Assembly (NCBI GenBank): GCA_963797005.1
Contig: CAWCOF010000017.1
Coordinates: forward strand, 89,148-153,147
DNA: 64,000 nucleotides
From: AWTP1-13 sp963797005
GTDB lineage: Bacteria; Pseudomonadota; Alphaproteobacteria; Rhizobiales; Hyphomicrobiaceae
Direction: 5' to 3'
Under the pieces are notes generated by a model, which worked only from the letters and a program-made list of their open reading frames with translations, had not been told where the DNA came from and ran no database searches. Both the position numbers and the translations under genes were made by a program. Shown one piece after another: positions 36,124 through 44,270 of the stretch. How positions within the stretch are numbered: the stretch's first letter is position 1; every line of letters starts with the position of its first letter.

Positions 36124-36280
36124 GCTGCACACCCCTGATTTCGCGGCCCTTGCATAGCCGTTTCGCCCCCGGCGGGAAACACCCTGCCGCCCGGCAGCGC
36201 GGCAGTTGTGCGCCCGAAAGCCGAGCCTTATCGTGATCGCAGCCCGTCTTTCCTTTGGAAAGCGGGAGAGGGGAAACGTC

Positions 36281-38551
36281 ATGGTCCTGAAATTCGCCGC
36301 CGCGAGCTTCACCGAGCAGGAAGCGCTGCAGTTCCACAGCCAGGGCAAGCCCGGCAAGCTCGAGATCACGCCGACCAAGCCGCTCACCACCCAGCGCGAC
36401 CTGTCGCTCGCCTATTCGCCGGGCGTGGCCGTGCCGGTGCTGGCTATCGCAGAAGACCCCCAGCTCGCCTACGACTACACCAACAAGGGCAATCTGGTGG
36501 CGGTCGTCTCCAATGGCACGGCTATCCTGGGCCTCGGCAACCGCGGGGCGCTGGCGGCCAAGCCGGTGATGGAAGGCAAGGGCGCGCTGTTCAAGCGCTT
36601 TGCCGACATCGACGCCATCGACGTCCTGGTCGATACGCCCGACGTCGATGCCGTCATCAACTGCGTGCGCTATCTGGGCCCGAGCTTCGGCGGCATCAAC
36701 CTGGAGGACATCAAGGCGCCGGACTGCTTCATCATCGAGGAGAAGCTGAAAGAGCTGCTCAACATCCCCGTCTTCCATGACGACCAGCACGGCACCGCCA
36801 TCATCGCCACCGCCGGCCTCATCAACGCTCTCGATCTCACCGGCCGCGACATCAGGAGCTTCAAGCTCGTCGTCAACGGCGCCGGCGCCGCCGGCATCGC
36901 CTGCCTCGATCTGCTGGTGGCCATGGGCATGCCGAGGAAGAACGTGATCTTCTGCGACACCAAGGGCGTGATCTACCAGGGCCGCAAGGAAGGCATGAAC
37001 CAGTGGAAGTCGGGCTATGCCGCCAATACCAAGGCGCGCACGCTCGCCCAGGCGCTCGAGGGTGCCGACGCCTTCCTCGGGCTTTCGGCCGCCGGCGCGG
37101 TCACCAAGGAGATGGCAAAGTCGATGGCCGCCAAGCCCATCATCTTCGCCATGGCCAATCCCGATCCGGAGATCACGCCGGAGGAGGTGGCGGAGGTTCG
37201 CCCCGACGCCATCATGGCCACGGGCCGCTCCGACTATCCCAACCAGATCAACAACGTGCTGGGCTTCCCCTTCATCTTCCGCGGGGCGCTCGACGTGCAG
37301 GCCTCCACCATCAACGAGGCGATGAAGATCGCCGCAGCGCGCGCGCTGGCTGACCTGGCGCGCGCCGACGTCCCCGACCAGGTCGCAGCCGCCTTCATGG
37401 GCCGGCAGGTGAAGTACGGGCCCGACTACATCATCCCCGCCCCGTTCGACCCGCGCCTGATCACGCACGTGCCGGTGGCCGTCGCCAAGGCAGCGATGGA
37501 AACGGGCGTCGCGCGCCGGCCCATCGTCGACATGGATGCCTACGCGGCGCGCCTGTCGGGCCGGCTCGATCCGGTCGCGGGCTGGCTGCACTCGATCTTC
37601 GGGCAGGTGCGCAATCAGCCCAAGCGCATCGTCTTCGCCGAGGGCGAGCAGCCCCAGGTGGCGCGCGCCGCCAACGCCTTCCACAACGCCGGGCTCGGCC
37701 GCCCCATCCTGATCGGCCGCGGCGTCCCCATCCGCGAGGCCTTCAATTCCGCCGGCATCGGTCTGACCGACGTGATCGAGATGCACGACACCAGCCTCGA
37801 CGAGCGGCGCCAGGAGTACAGCGAGTTCCTCTTCGGCCGCCTGCAGCGCAAGGGATACCTGCTGCGCGACTGCCAGCGCCTCGTCTACAACGACCGCAAC
37901 GTGTTCGCCGCCTGCATGGTGGCCATGGGCCACGCCGACGGCATGGTCACGGGCATCACGCGCAACTGGTACACGGCCTACGAGGATGTGCGCAAAGTGC
38001 TCGACGCCAGGGCGGGCCGGCGCGTGATCGGCCTGTCGCTGGCGCTGAGCCGCGGCCGCGCCGTGCTGGTGGCCGACGTCAGCGTGCACGACATGCCGAC
38101 CGCCGATCAGCTCGCCGACATCGCCCAGGAGGCGGTGGCTGTCGCGCGGCGCCTGGCCATCGAGCCGCGCGTCGCCTTCCTCGCCTACTCCACCTTCGGC
38201 CATCCGCGCGGCGAGCGCTCGGACCGCGTGCGCGAGGCGGTCAGCATCCTCGATCGCCGGCAGGTCGATTTCGAGTACGACGGCGATATGGCTGCCGACG
38301 TCGCGCTCAACCGCGAGGCGATGCGCCAGTATCCCTTCTGCCGTCTCTCCGACACGGCCAACGTGCTGATCATGCCGGCGTTCCACTCGGCCTCGATCTC
38401 CACCAAGATGCTGAAAGAGCTGGGCGGTGCCACCCTGATCGGGCCGATGCTGGTGGGGCTGACGCACTCCGTGCAGATCTGTCCGCTCGGCGCCAAGGAC
38501 AGCGACATCGTCAACATGGCCGCGCTCGCCGCCTACGACATCAACGGTTGA
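36281..38551 (+). CDS. maeB: NADP-dependent malic enzyme with C-terminal phosphotransacetylase-like domain
   Basis: The 756-residue enzyme converts malate to pyruvate and CO2 with NADP. The N-terminal malic enzyme domain shows LAYSPGVAVPVLAI, NGTAILGLGNRGALAAKPVMEGKGALFKRFADID, FHDDQHGTAIIATAGLINAL and VVNGAGAAGIACLDLL. The C-terminal part from about residue 440 is the phosphate acetyltransferase-like domain, for example RIVFAEGEQPQVARAA, DGMVTGITRNW and TANVLIMPAFHSAS; in this fusion class it is regulatory, answering to acetyl-CoA, rather than catalytic. GGGAGAGGGG precedes ATG 36281. Adjacent divergent mutS is a common arrangement in the class. Confidence 0.96.
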   Translation: MVLKFAAASFTEQEALQFHSQGKPGKLEITPTKPLTTQRDLSLAYSPGVAVPVLAIAEDPQLAYDYTNKGNLVAVVSNGTAILGLGNRGALAAKPVMEGKGALFKRFADIDAIDVLVDTPDVDAVINCVRYLGPSFGGINLEDIKAPDCFIIEEKLKELLNIPVFHDDQHGTAIIATAGLINALDLTGRDIRSFKLVVNGAGAAGIACLDLLVAMGMPRKNVIFCDTKGVIYQGRKEGMNQWKSGYAANTKARTLAQALEGADAFLGLSAAGAVTKEMAKSMAAKPIIFAMANPDPEITPEEVAEVRPDAIMATGRSDYPNQINNVLGFPFIFRGALDVQASTINEAMKIAAARALADLARADVPDQVAAAFMGRQVKYGPDYIIPAPFDPRLITHVPVAVAKAAMETGVARRPIVDMDAYAARLSGRLDPVAGWLHSIFGQVRNQPKRIVFAEGEQPQVARAANAFHNAGLGRPILIGRGVPIREAFNSAGIGLTDVIEMHDTSLDERRQEYSEFLFGRLQRKGYLLRDCQRLVYNDRNVFAACMVAMGHADGMVTGITRNWYTAYEDVRKVLDARAGRRVIGLSLALSRGRAVLVADVSVHDMPTADQLADIAQEAVAVARRLAIEPRVAFLAYSTFGHPRGERSDRVREAVSILDRRQVDFEYDGDMAADVALNREAMRQYPFCRLSDTANVLIMPAFHSASISTKMLKELGGATLIGPMLVGLTHSVQICPLGAKDSDIVNMAALAAYDING

Positions 38552-38615
38552 CGACGTCCCCCGCTGGCCGCATTCGGCTCTTTTTGACGGCGATTGGGGT
38601 GGGGATGGAGCACGA

Positions 38616-39335
38616 ATGATGAGATTGCGGCGTGTTCTCCTCGTTGCTTGCGCGATACCCGTATTGGCTGCCGCCGTCTTTGCCGGATATGTCGCGTGGC
38701 TTGGGATCGACGGTGGCCCGCAAAGCGTGTGCCGCGGGACAGCCGGAAACGGCAGCCTCGAGGGCGGGCGGAGGCTGCCCCATGCCGGCGTGAACTATCG
38801 CGCCTACAGTACGCTTGGCTTCCTGCTGGGGCGCACGTTCGTGCACGAGAGCGTCCGCAATACAATGCGCGACGCCTACGCCGCACTGAGCCAGTCTCGC
38901 CCCGAGTTGCGCTTCATCTACGCCGAGAGCGGGTGGCCGTGGGGAGGCCGGTTCTATCCCCACAGGACCCATGCCAACGGCACGTCCGCCGATTTTCACG
39001 TCCCCGTCCGGACGCTGGACGGCCAGCCTTCGGAGCTGCCGACCTCACCCTTCAATCAATTCGGCTACGGGGTCGAGTTCGACGATGCCGGCCGCGCCGG
39101 CCCGCTCGCAATAGATTTCGAAGCCATGGGGCTGCATCTCATCGCCCTCGATCAAGCAGCGCGCGACAACCACATCAGGGTCCGGCGCGTGATCTTCGAT
39201 CCGAGGCTCCAGCCGAAGCTTGCCGCCACCGAGCCCGGGGCGCAGGCCATGGCGCGCCTCGCCTTCAACAGACGGCCGGCCTGGGTCCGGCACGACGAGC
39301 ACTACCACGTCGATTTCGATGTGCCCTGCCGATAG
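38616..39335 (+). CDS. Penicillin-insensitive murein endopeptidase-like (LAS family) protein
   Basis: The 239-residue protein has an N-terminal membrane anchor or signal (VLLVACAIPVLAAAVFAGYVAW) and the zinc-binding pattern of LAS metallopeptidases: FYPHRTHANGTSADFHVP (His, His and Asp) and, near the C-terminus, HDEHYHVDFDVPC (His-x-His). It resembles MepA (family M74), which cuts D-Ala-mDAP cross-links in peptidoglycan. It lacks some MepA flanks, so the exact substrate is uncertain. It lies 65 bases downstream of maeB on the same strand. Confidence 0.72.
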   Translation: MMRLRRVLLVACAIPVLAAAVFAGYVAWLGIDGGPQSVCRGTAGNGSLEGGRRLPHAGVNYRAYSTLGFLLGRTFVHESVRNTMRDAYAALSQSRPELRFIYAESGWPWGGRFYPHRTHANGTSADFHVPVRTLDGQPSELPTSPFNQFGYGVEFDDAGRAGPLAIDFEAMGLHLIALDQAARDNHIRVRRVIFDPRLQPKLAATEPGAQAMARLAFNRRPAWVRHDEHYHVDFDVPCR

Positions 39336-39394
39336 CCGCGGCCCGGATGCCGCCCCAGCCCAGCGTCACGCATCGAGAAGGAGCCTCCGTTCGA

Positions 39395-40045
39395 TCATTG
39401 CTTCCTCTGACCGCCGCGGCGTGAAGGAGATTGCCGAAGCGCGCCCTCGCGCCTGCGCCGACCGTCGGCTCCCCGAAGCCACCCGCAGACGAGATCGCCG
39501 ATGAAAGCATCGTCGAGCCCTTGGCGGGCGAGCGACTGCCAGGTGTGGAATTGAACGGCGTGGGCGAGCGTCGCCCGCCGCGGGTCCGTGCTCTCCAACT
39601 CCGGAGCGAGGCGGCCGGCCAGATCCGCGCTGACGCCGGCCAAGTAGTCCCGGACCTGCCGCATTGGCTCCTTCAGGGCCGCAACATCTGCCTCGTCGCG
39701 ATATGACGCCTGCCACATGCGCTCGGTCCGCCGGTAGTAGCGGTAGAGGTCGACAAGCCCCTCGCGCACGCGTGCAAGCCCGTTTCGATGGCGCCAGGAT
39801 GCGGGATCGGGAGGCGCGTTGCGGGCGAGCCAATGGGCGGTGCAGGCCTTGAACAGCTCCGTCTCGTTGGGGAAGTGCCGATAGACGGTGAGCCGCTGGA
39901 CACCGGCCTTCTCCGCGATAGCGCTGATCGTTGCGGACCGGGGGCCGACCTCCTCGTGCAGCCGCGCGGCTGCCGCGACGATCCGGTGGCGGGTTTCCTC
40001 CCGAGCATCGGCGCGCTGCCTGAGGGTGTAACGGCGCTTTGACAT
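39395..40045 (-). CDS. TetR-family transcriptional regulator
   Basis: The 216-residue repressor has an N-terminal TetR HTH: RIVAAAARLHEEVGPRSATISAIAEKAGVQRLTVYRHFPNETELFKA. The C-terminal ligand domain is helical and not conserved. ATG 40045 (MSKRRYTLRQ) is chosen; ATG 40066 and 40117 are in frame. It is divergent from a SnoaL-like gene, and a 34-base inverted repeat in the spacer is the probable operator, with a similar half-site (ATTGAGTGAACA) beside its own start, which suggests autoregulation. Confidence 0.9.
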   Translation of the reverse strand: MSKRRYTLRQRADAREETRHRIVAAAARLHEEVGPRSATISAIAEKAGVQRLTVYRHFPNETELFKACTAHWLARNAPPDPASWRHRNGLARVREGLVDLYRYYRRTERMWQASYRDEADVAALKEPMRQVRDYLAGVSADLAGRLAPELESTDPRRATLAHAVQFHTWQSLARQGLDDAFIGDLVCGWLRGADGRRRREGALRQSPSRRGGQRKQ

Positions 40046-40101
40046 TGAGTGAACATAGGTGATCATTGAAATATTGACAAGCCGGGTCGCGGTGGCTATC
40101 T

Positions 40102-40135
40102 CATATTGAGTGAACAATATCGTTTACTCAATATG
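40102..40135. promoter_or_regulatory. TetR operator, near-perfect inverted repeat
   Basis: CATATTGAGTGAAC at the left pairs with GTTTACTCAATATG at the right (13 of 14 bases), with six bases between. It sits just before the SnoaL-like gene start and in the divergent promoter of the TetR gene, so binding would repress both. A third half-site occurs at 40043-40054. Confidence 0.75.
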
Positions 40136-40147
40136 ATGGAGAACGAG

Positions 40148-40594
40148 ATGACAGAGTCAGGAAAGATCGAGCAGAACCGCGCCACCGTCGCCAAGTTCCT
40201 GGACGGCACCCACTCCGGCCGCCTCGAGGTGATCGACGAGGCCGTCGCCGAGAACATCGCCACGCACGGCTTTCCCGGCGGCAATCCGGCGAGCCGCGAG
40301 CAGTACAAGCAATGGTTCGCGGGCTTCCAGTCCGGCTTCTCGATCATCGGATTCGAGACGCTGGCCATGGTCGCCGATGCGGAGAAGGTCGCCGTCCGCT
40401 GGCGCTTCACGGTCGACCACACGGGCCCCTTCGCCGGCGTGGCGGGCAGCGGAAAGAGGATCGCCTTCGACGGGATGGTCCTCTATCGCCTCGAGAACGG
40501 CCTTATCGCCGAGACGTGGCTGCACATCGACGAGCTGTCGCTCCTCGCCCAGATCGGGGCCCAGATCGGGGCGCTTCCCGCCCTCGCCGCCTGA
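40148..40594 (+). CDS. SnoaL-like / NTF2-fold ester cyclase family protein
   Basis: The 148-residue protein has the NTF2-like alpha+beta barrel of the SnoaL polyketide-cyclase-like group: EQNRATVAKFLDGTHSGRLEVIDEAVAENIATHGFPGG, REQYKQWFAGFQSGFSI, and VAVRWRFTVDHTGPFAGVAGSGKRIAFDGMVLYRLENGLIAETW. GGAG lies before ATG 40148; ATG 40133 is an alternative within the operator. Expression is probably derepressed by a ligand of the divergent TetR protein. Reaction unknown. Confidence 0.87.
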   Translation: MTESGKIEQNRATVAKFLDGTHSGRLEVIDEAVAENIATHGFPGGNPASREQYKQWFAGFQSGFSIIGFETLAMVADAEKVAVRWRFTVDHTGPFAGVAGSGKRIAFDGMVLYRLENGLIAETWLHIDELSLLAQIGAQIGALPALAA

Positions 40595-40718
40595 AGGCGA
40601 AGCGGGGAGGCGGCGTGCACCATGGCGAGCCCGGCGAGGGGCATGGAAGTCCGGTGCGCGACGTCGCGTTGCCGGATCGCCCCGGCCGGGTCGCCGCGCG
40701 CGAGCAGGCGGCCCGGGC

Positions 40719-42938
40719 CTACGCGGCGTGCGTACGGCCGGCCGCGCCGCACCACTTCGCCAGCAGGCCGTGCAGCTCGTCCGCGTCGAACGGCTTGGCA
40801 AGATAGTCGTCCATGCCGGCCGCAAGGCAGCGTCGGCGGTCGTCGTCGAAGGCGTTGGCGGTGACGGCGATGATGGGCGGCGGCTTCAGCGCGCCGTTCT
40901 TGTGATCGAGGTAGAGCTGCTTGATCAGGCGGGTCGCGTCGAGGCCGTCGAGCACGGGCATGTGCGCGTCCATCAGCACGACATCGAAACCGGGCTCGTC
41001 TCCGGCCAGCACGCGCTGGAAGGTGGCGACGGCCTCGCGGCCGTTGACGCAGAGATGGACCTCGCAGCCGGCCTTCTCCAGCAGCCGCCGCGCGAGCAGC
41101 GCGTTGATGTCGTTGTCCTCGGCGAGGAGCACGCGCGGGGCGCCAGAGGCGGTGCGCAGCTTCAAGGTGCGCTCCTTCTTGTCGGCAGCGAGCTGATCGC
41201 CGCCCTCGGTGCGCACCCCCACGTGGGTGAGCAGGGATTGCGGCCGCACGGGCCGCACCAGATAAGCGTCGAAGCCGGCGTCGCGGAATTGGGAAAAGTC
41301 GGCCTTCGCGGCTGTGTCCAAAACGACGATGCCGAGGACGCTCCCGCCCGCGGCCGCCTGTGCGCGCGCCAGCAGGCTTGCCGCCGTCTCGCGCCCGCAA
41401 CGACCATCGATGACGATGGTATCGAAGGCCTCGCCCGCCTCGGCCGCTGACGCCAGCAATTGCCTCGCGTCGGCAACCGTCGTCTCCTCGAGCGGGATGC
41501 CATGGCCTTCGAGCGCAAGGCGCAGCGCCCGGCGCTCGAACGGCCGGTCGAGCGCCAGCAGTACGTGCCGACCCGCGGACGCGGACGCCGCGCCTGGCTC
41601 CTCGATCCTGTCGGCAGACTCTGCCGCGTGCTTCAGCCGCATCACGGCGGTGAACGTCGATCCGCTGCCGGCCACGCTGACGACGGTGATGTCGCCGCCC
41701 ATCGCCCGCACCAGGCGGCGGGATATGGCAAGGCCCAGCCCGGTTCCCCCTTGCCGGCGCTTCACGGCGGCATCGGCCTGCTCGAACTCCGAGAAGAGTG
41801 CCGGCAGCCCCTCGTTGGTAACGCCGATGCCGGTGTCCTCCACCGTGATCGCTATCCGCATCTCGTCCGCGCGGACCGGCTCCAATCCCGAACCCGTGCG
41901 GCACGGCCCTACGGTGACGATCACGCCGCCCGTATCGGTGAACTTGATGGCGTTGCCGACAAGGTTGGTCACGACCTGGCGCACGCGCACCTCGTCGCCC
42001 ATGACGACGCGCGGCGTCGCCGGGTCGATGGCCCAGGCGATGTCGATGTTCTTCTCGTAGGCCTTGGGCGCCAGCAGCTCGACGACGCCCTGCACGCATT
42101 CGCCCAGGGCCAGCGGCGCACAGTTGAGCTGCAGCTTGTCGGCCTCGATCTTGGAGAAATCCAGGATCTCGTCGATCAGCGTCAGAAGCGTTCGCGCCGA
42201 GCGCTCGATCGCGCGCGCATAGGTCTTCTGCTCGGGAACGAGCTCGGTATCGCACAGCAGCGCCGTCATGCCGATGATGCCGTTCATCGGCGTGCGGATC
42301 TCGTGGCTCATGGCGGCAAGAAACCGCGACTTGGCGCGGTTGGCGGCCTCGGCCTGCTTGCGGGCCTCGGTGAGCTCGGCTTCGGTGCGCCGCCGCTCGC
42401 TGATGTCGCGGCCGACGTACTGCACCTCGGCCACCGCGGATTTGCCCGTCGTGACGGTGTGCGCCTCCCACTCGAACCAGCGCGGGCCGGAGGCGGTCTC
42501 GATCTCCTGCACGTAGCGCTGCTGGCGAATGCTGCCGCCGTGGACGAGGGCGCTCGGATGCTCGCCCGCAGTCACGCGCGGACTGAACGTGCCGCCGAGC
42601 ACGGCGGTGCGCTGAAGCCCGAACACCCGGCAGAACGCCTGGTTGACGAAGGTGAGCCGGCCCTCGCCGTCGCGGCGCAGGATGACGTCGGCCTGGCTGT
42701 CGAGAAGATCGCGGTAGCGCGCCTCGTTCTCGCGGATCTCCCACTGGATGTCCTTGAGCTCCTCGAGCCCGCGCTCGAGACGCTCGCCGACCCTGATGAA
42801 GCGGTCGAACTCGGACCACAGGTCGCGCGGACGGCCCGGCAGAGCAGGCAGCGAGGCCGGCTCGGCGCCGTGTGGGCCTTTGACCGCTTGATGGAACCAG
42901 GCGCGCAAGCGACCCGGCAGGGCTCGGAGCTCAGTCAC
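40719..42938 (-). CDS. Hybrid sensor histidine kinase with PAS and two receiver domains
   Basis: The 739-residue cytoplasmic-type kinase has a coiled coil and PAS domain (ARYRDLLDSQADVILRRDGEGRLTFVN to GRDISERRRTE, about 70-195), HisKA with SHEIRTPMNGI (phosphoacceptor His near 220), an HATPase domain (NLVGNAIKFTDTGG, DTGIGV, GGTGLGLAISRRLV), a first receiver that lacks the phosphoacceptor Asp in the usual place (VLLALDRP to YLVRPV), and a C-terminal receiver with VLLAEDNDINALLARRLLE and DVVLMDAHMPVLDG. No membrane helix is seen. It starts at GTG 42938. There is no adjacent response regulator; signal unknown. Confidence 0.93.
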   Translation of the reverse strand: MTELRALPGRLRAWFHQAVKGPHGAEPASLPALPGRPRDLWSEFDRFIRVGERLERGLEELKDIQWEIRENEARYRDLLDSQADVILRRDGEGRLTFVNQAFCRVFGLQRTAVLGGTFSPRVTAGEHPSALVHGGSIRQQRYVQEIETASGPRWFEWEAHTVTTGKSAVAEVQYVGRDISERRRTEAELTEARKQAEAANRAKSRFLAAMSHEIRTPMNGIIGMTALLCDTELVPEQKTYARAIERSARTLLTLIDEILDFSKIEADKLQLNCAPLALGECVQGVVELLAPKAYEKNIDIAWAIDPATPRVVMGDEVRVRQVVTNLVGNAIKFTDTGGVIVTVGPCRTGSGLEPVRADEMRIAITVEDTGIGVTNEGLPALFSEFEQADAAVKRRQGGTGLGLAISRRLVRAMGGDITVVSVAGSGSTFTAVMRLKHAAESADRIEEPGAASASAGRHVLLALDRPFERRALRLALEGHGIPLEETTVADARQLLASAAEAGEAFDTIVIDGRCGRETAASLLARAQAAAGGSVLGIVVLDTAAKADFSQFRDAGFDAYLVRPVRPQSLLTHVGVRTEGGDQLAADKKERTLKLRTASGAPRVLLAEDNDINALLARRLLEKAGCEVHLCVNGREAVATFQRVLAGDEPGFDVVLMDAHMPVLDGLDATRLIKQLYLDHKNGALKPPPIIAVTANAFDDDRRRCLAAGMDDYLAKPFDADELHGLLAKWCGAAGRTHAA

Positions 42939-43074
42939 GCTTGACGCACGCTCGCTTTATGGGTGACGCCTGTTGGGCTATGCAAGCACAGCGCTGTTGA
43001 GAAACGCTTACCCGGGCTGCCGGTCTCCCCGGAGCGGTCGTTCGGAGGCAAGCGATAAGGGAAAGGTAACCACG

Positions 43075-44226
43075 ATGGGTCCACTCGCCGGTTTTCGCAT
43101 CGTCGAGATGGCGGGCATCGGCCCGGCGCCGTTCGCGGCCACACTGCTGGCCGACATGGGCGCCGAGGTGATCCGCGTCGACCGGCGCGAGGCTGCCGAT
43201 CTCGGCCTGCCGGGCCGGGAGCCCAGGTTCGACGTGCTGCATCGCGGCCGCCGGTCACTTGCCGTCGACGTCAAGAGCGAGGCGGGCCGCGAGGTCGTCA
43301 GGCGCCTGGCAACCAACGCCGACGCGCTGATCGAAGGTTTCCGGCCAGGCGTGATGGAGCGGCTGGGGCTGGGGCCCGACACATTGTTGAAGGCCAACCC
43401 GCGGCTCGTGTTCGGCCGGATGACGGGCTTCGGCCAGGACGGCCCGATGGCCCAGGCCGCCGGCCACGACATCGACTACATTGCGCTCGCCGGCGCGCTG
43501 CACGCCATCGGCCGCAAGGGCCAGGGGCCGGTGCCGCCGTTGAACCTGGTGGGAGACTTCGGCGGCGGCGGCATGTTCTTGGCGTTCGGCGTGGTCTGCG
43601 CCCTGCTCGAGGCGCAAAAGTCGGGCAAGGGGCAGGTGGTCGACGCCGCCATGGTCGACGGCGCTGCTTATCTGATGGCGGGCATCTACGGTCTTTTCTC
43701 CCAGGGCTCGTGGCTGGACGAGCGCGGCGCCAATTTCATCGACGGCGGCGCGCCCTATTACGACGTCTACGGCACCAAGGACGGCAAGTGGCTCGCCGTG
43801 GGCGCGATCGAGGGGCGCTTCTATGCGGAGCTGATCGACAAGCTCGGCCTCTCGGGCAAGGACCTGCCCAAACAGCACGACCGCAAGCGCTGGCCCGAGC
43901 TCAAAGAGCAGATCGCGGCGGCAATTGCGCAGCGCACGCGGGACGAGTGGGAGAAGATCTTCGAAGGCAGTGACGCCTGCGTCGCCCCCGTCTTGGCAAT
44001 GGGTGAGGTCGACAAGCACCCCCACAACGCCGCACGGTCCACGTTCGTGACACGCGACGGCGTGCTGCAGCCCGGGCCCGCGCCGCGCTTTTCCCGCACG
44101 TCGCCCGAGATGGGCTCGCCGCCGCGTCCGCGCGGGGCCGACAGCGAGGCGGTGCTCGCCGACTGGGGCTTCACGCAAGCCGAGGCCGCCGAGCTGGCCA
44201 AGGCCGGCGTCGTGGGCGCGGCGTAG
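43075..44226 (+). CDS. CaiB/BaiF family CoA-transferase, alpha-methylacyl-CoA racemase type
   Basis: The 383-residue protein belongs to family III CoA-transferases. The AMACR-type features are FRIVEMAGIGPAPFAATLLADMGAEVIRVDR at the start, GFRPGVMERLGLGPD, RMTGFGQDGPMAQAAGHDIDYIALAGAL (with the catalytic His-Asp region) and NLVGDFGGGGMFLAFGVV. It racemises 2-methylacyl-CoA esters in branched-chain or sterol side-chain breakdown. GGGAAAGG precedes ATG 43075. Acyl-CoA dehydrogenase and enoyl-CoA hydratase genes further right would fit the same pathway. Confidence 0.93.
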   Translation: MGPLAGFRIVEMAGIGPAPFAATLLADMGAEVIRVDRREAADLGLPGREPRFDVLHRGRRSLAVDVKSEAGREVVRRLATNADALIEGFRPGVMERLGLGPDTLLKANPRLVFGRMTGFGQDGPMAQAAGHDIDYIALAGALHAIGRKGQGPVPPLNLVGDFGGGGMFLAFGVVCALLEAQKSGKGQVVDAAMVDGAAYLMAGIYGLFSQGSWLDERGANFIDGGAPYYDVYGTKDGKWLAVGAIEGRFYAELIDKLGLSGKDLPKQHDRKRWPELKEQIAAAIAQRTRDEWEKIFEGSDACVAPVLAMGEVDKHPHNAARSTFVTRDGVLQPGPAPRFSRTSPEMGSPPRPRGADSEAVLADWGFTQAEAAELAKAGVVGAA

Positions 44227-44270
44227 AGCAAGAAGCGAAAGGCCGACAGGCCGCAGCCCGCCGCGCCCAC

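Noticed and set aside
35153..38467. A 1104-codon open frame on the minus strand spanning maeB and the end of mutS
   Set aside because: It is antisense to maeB and in another frame of mutS; both real genes have full motifs.
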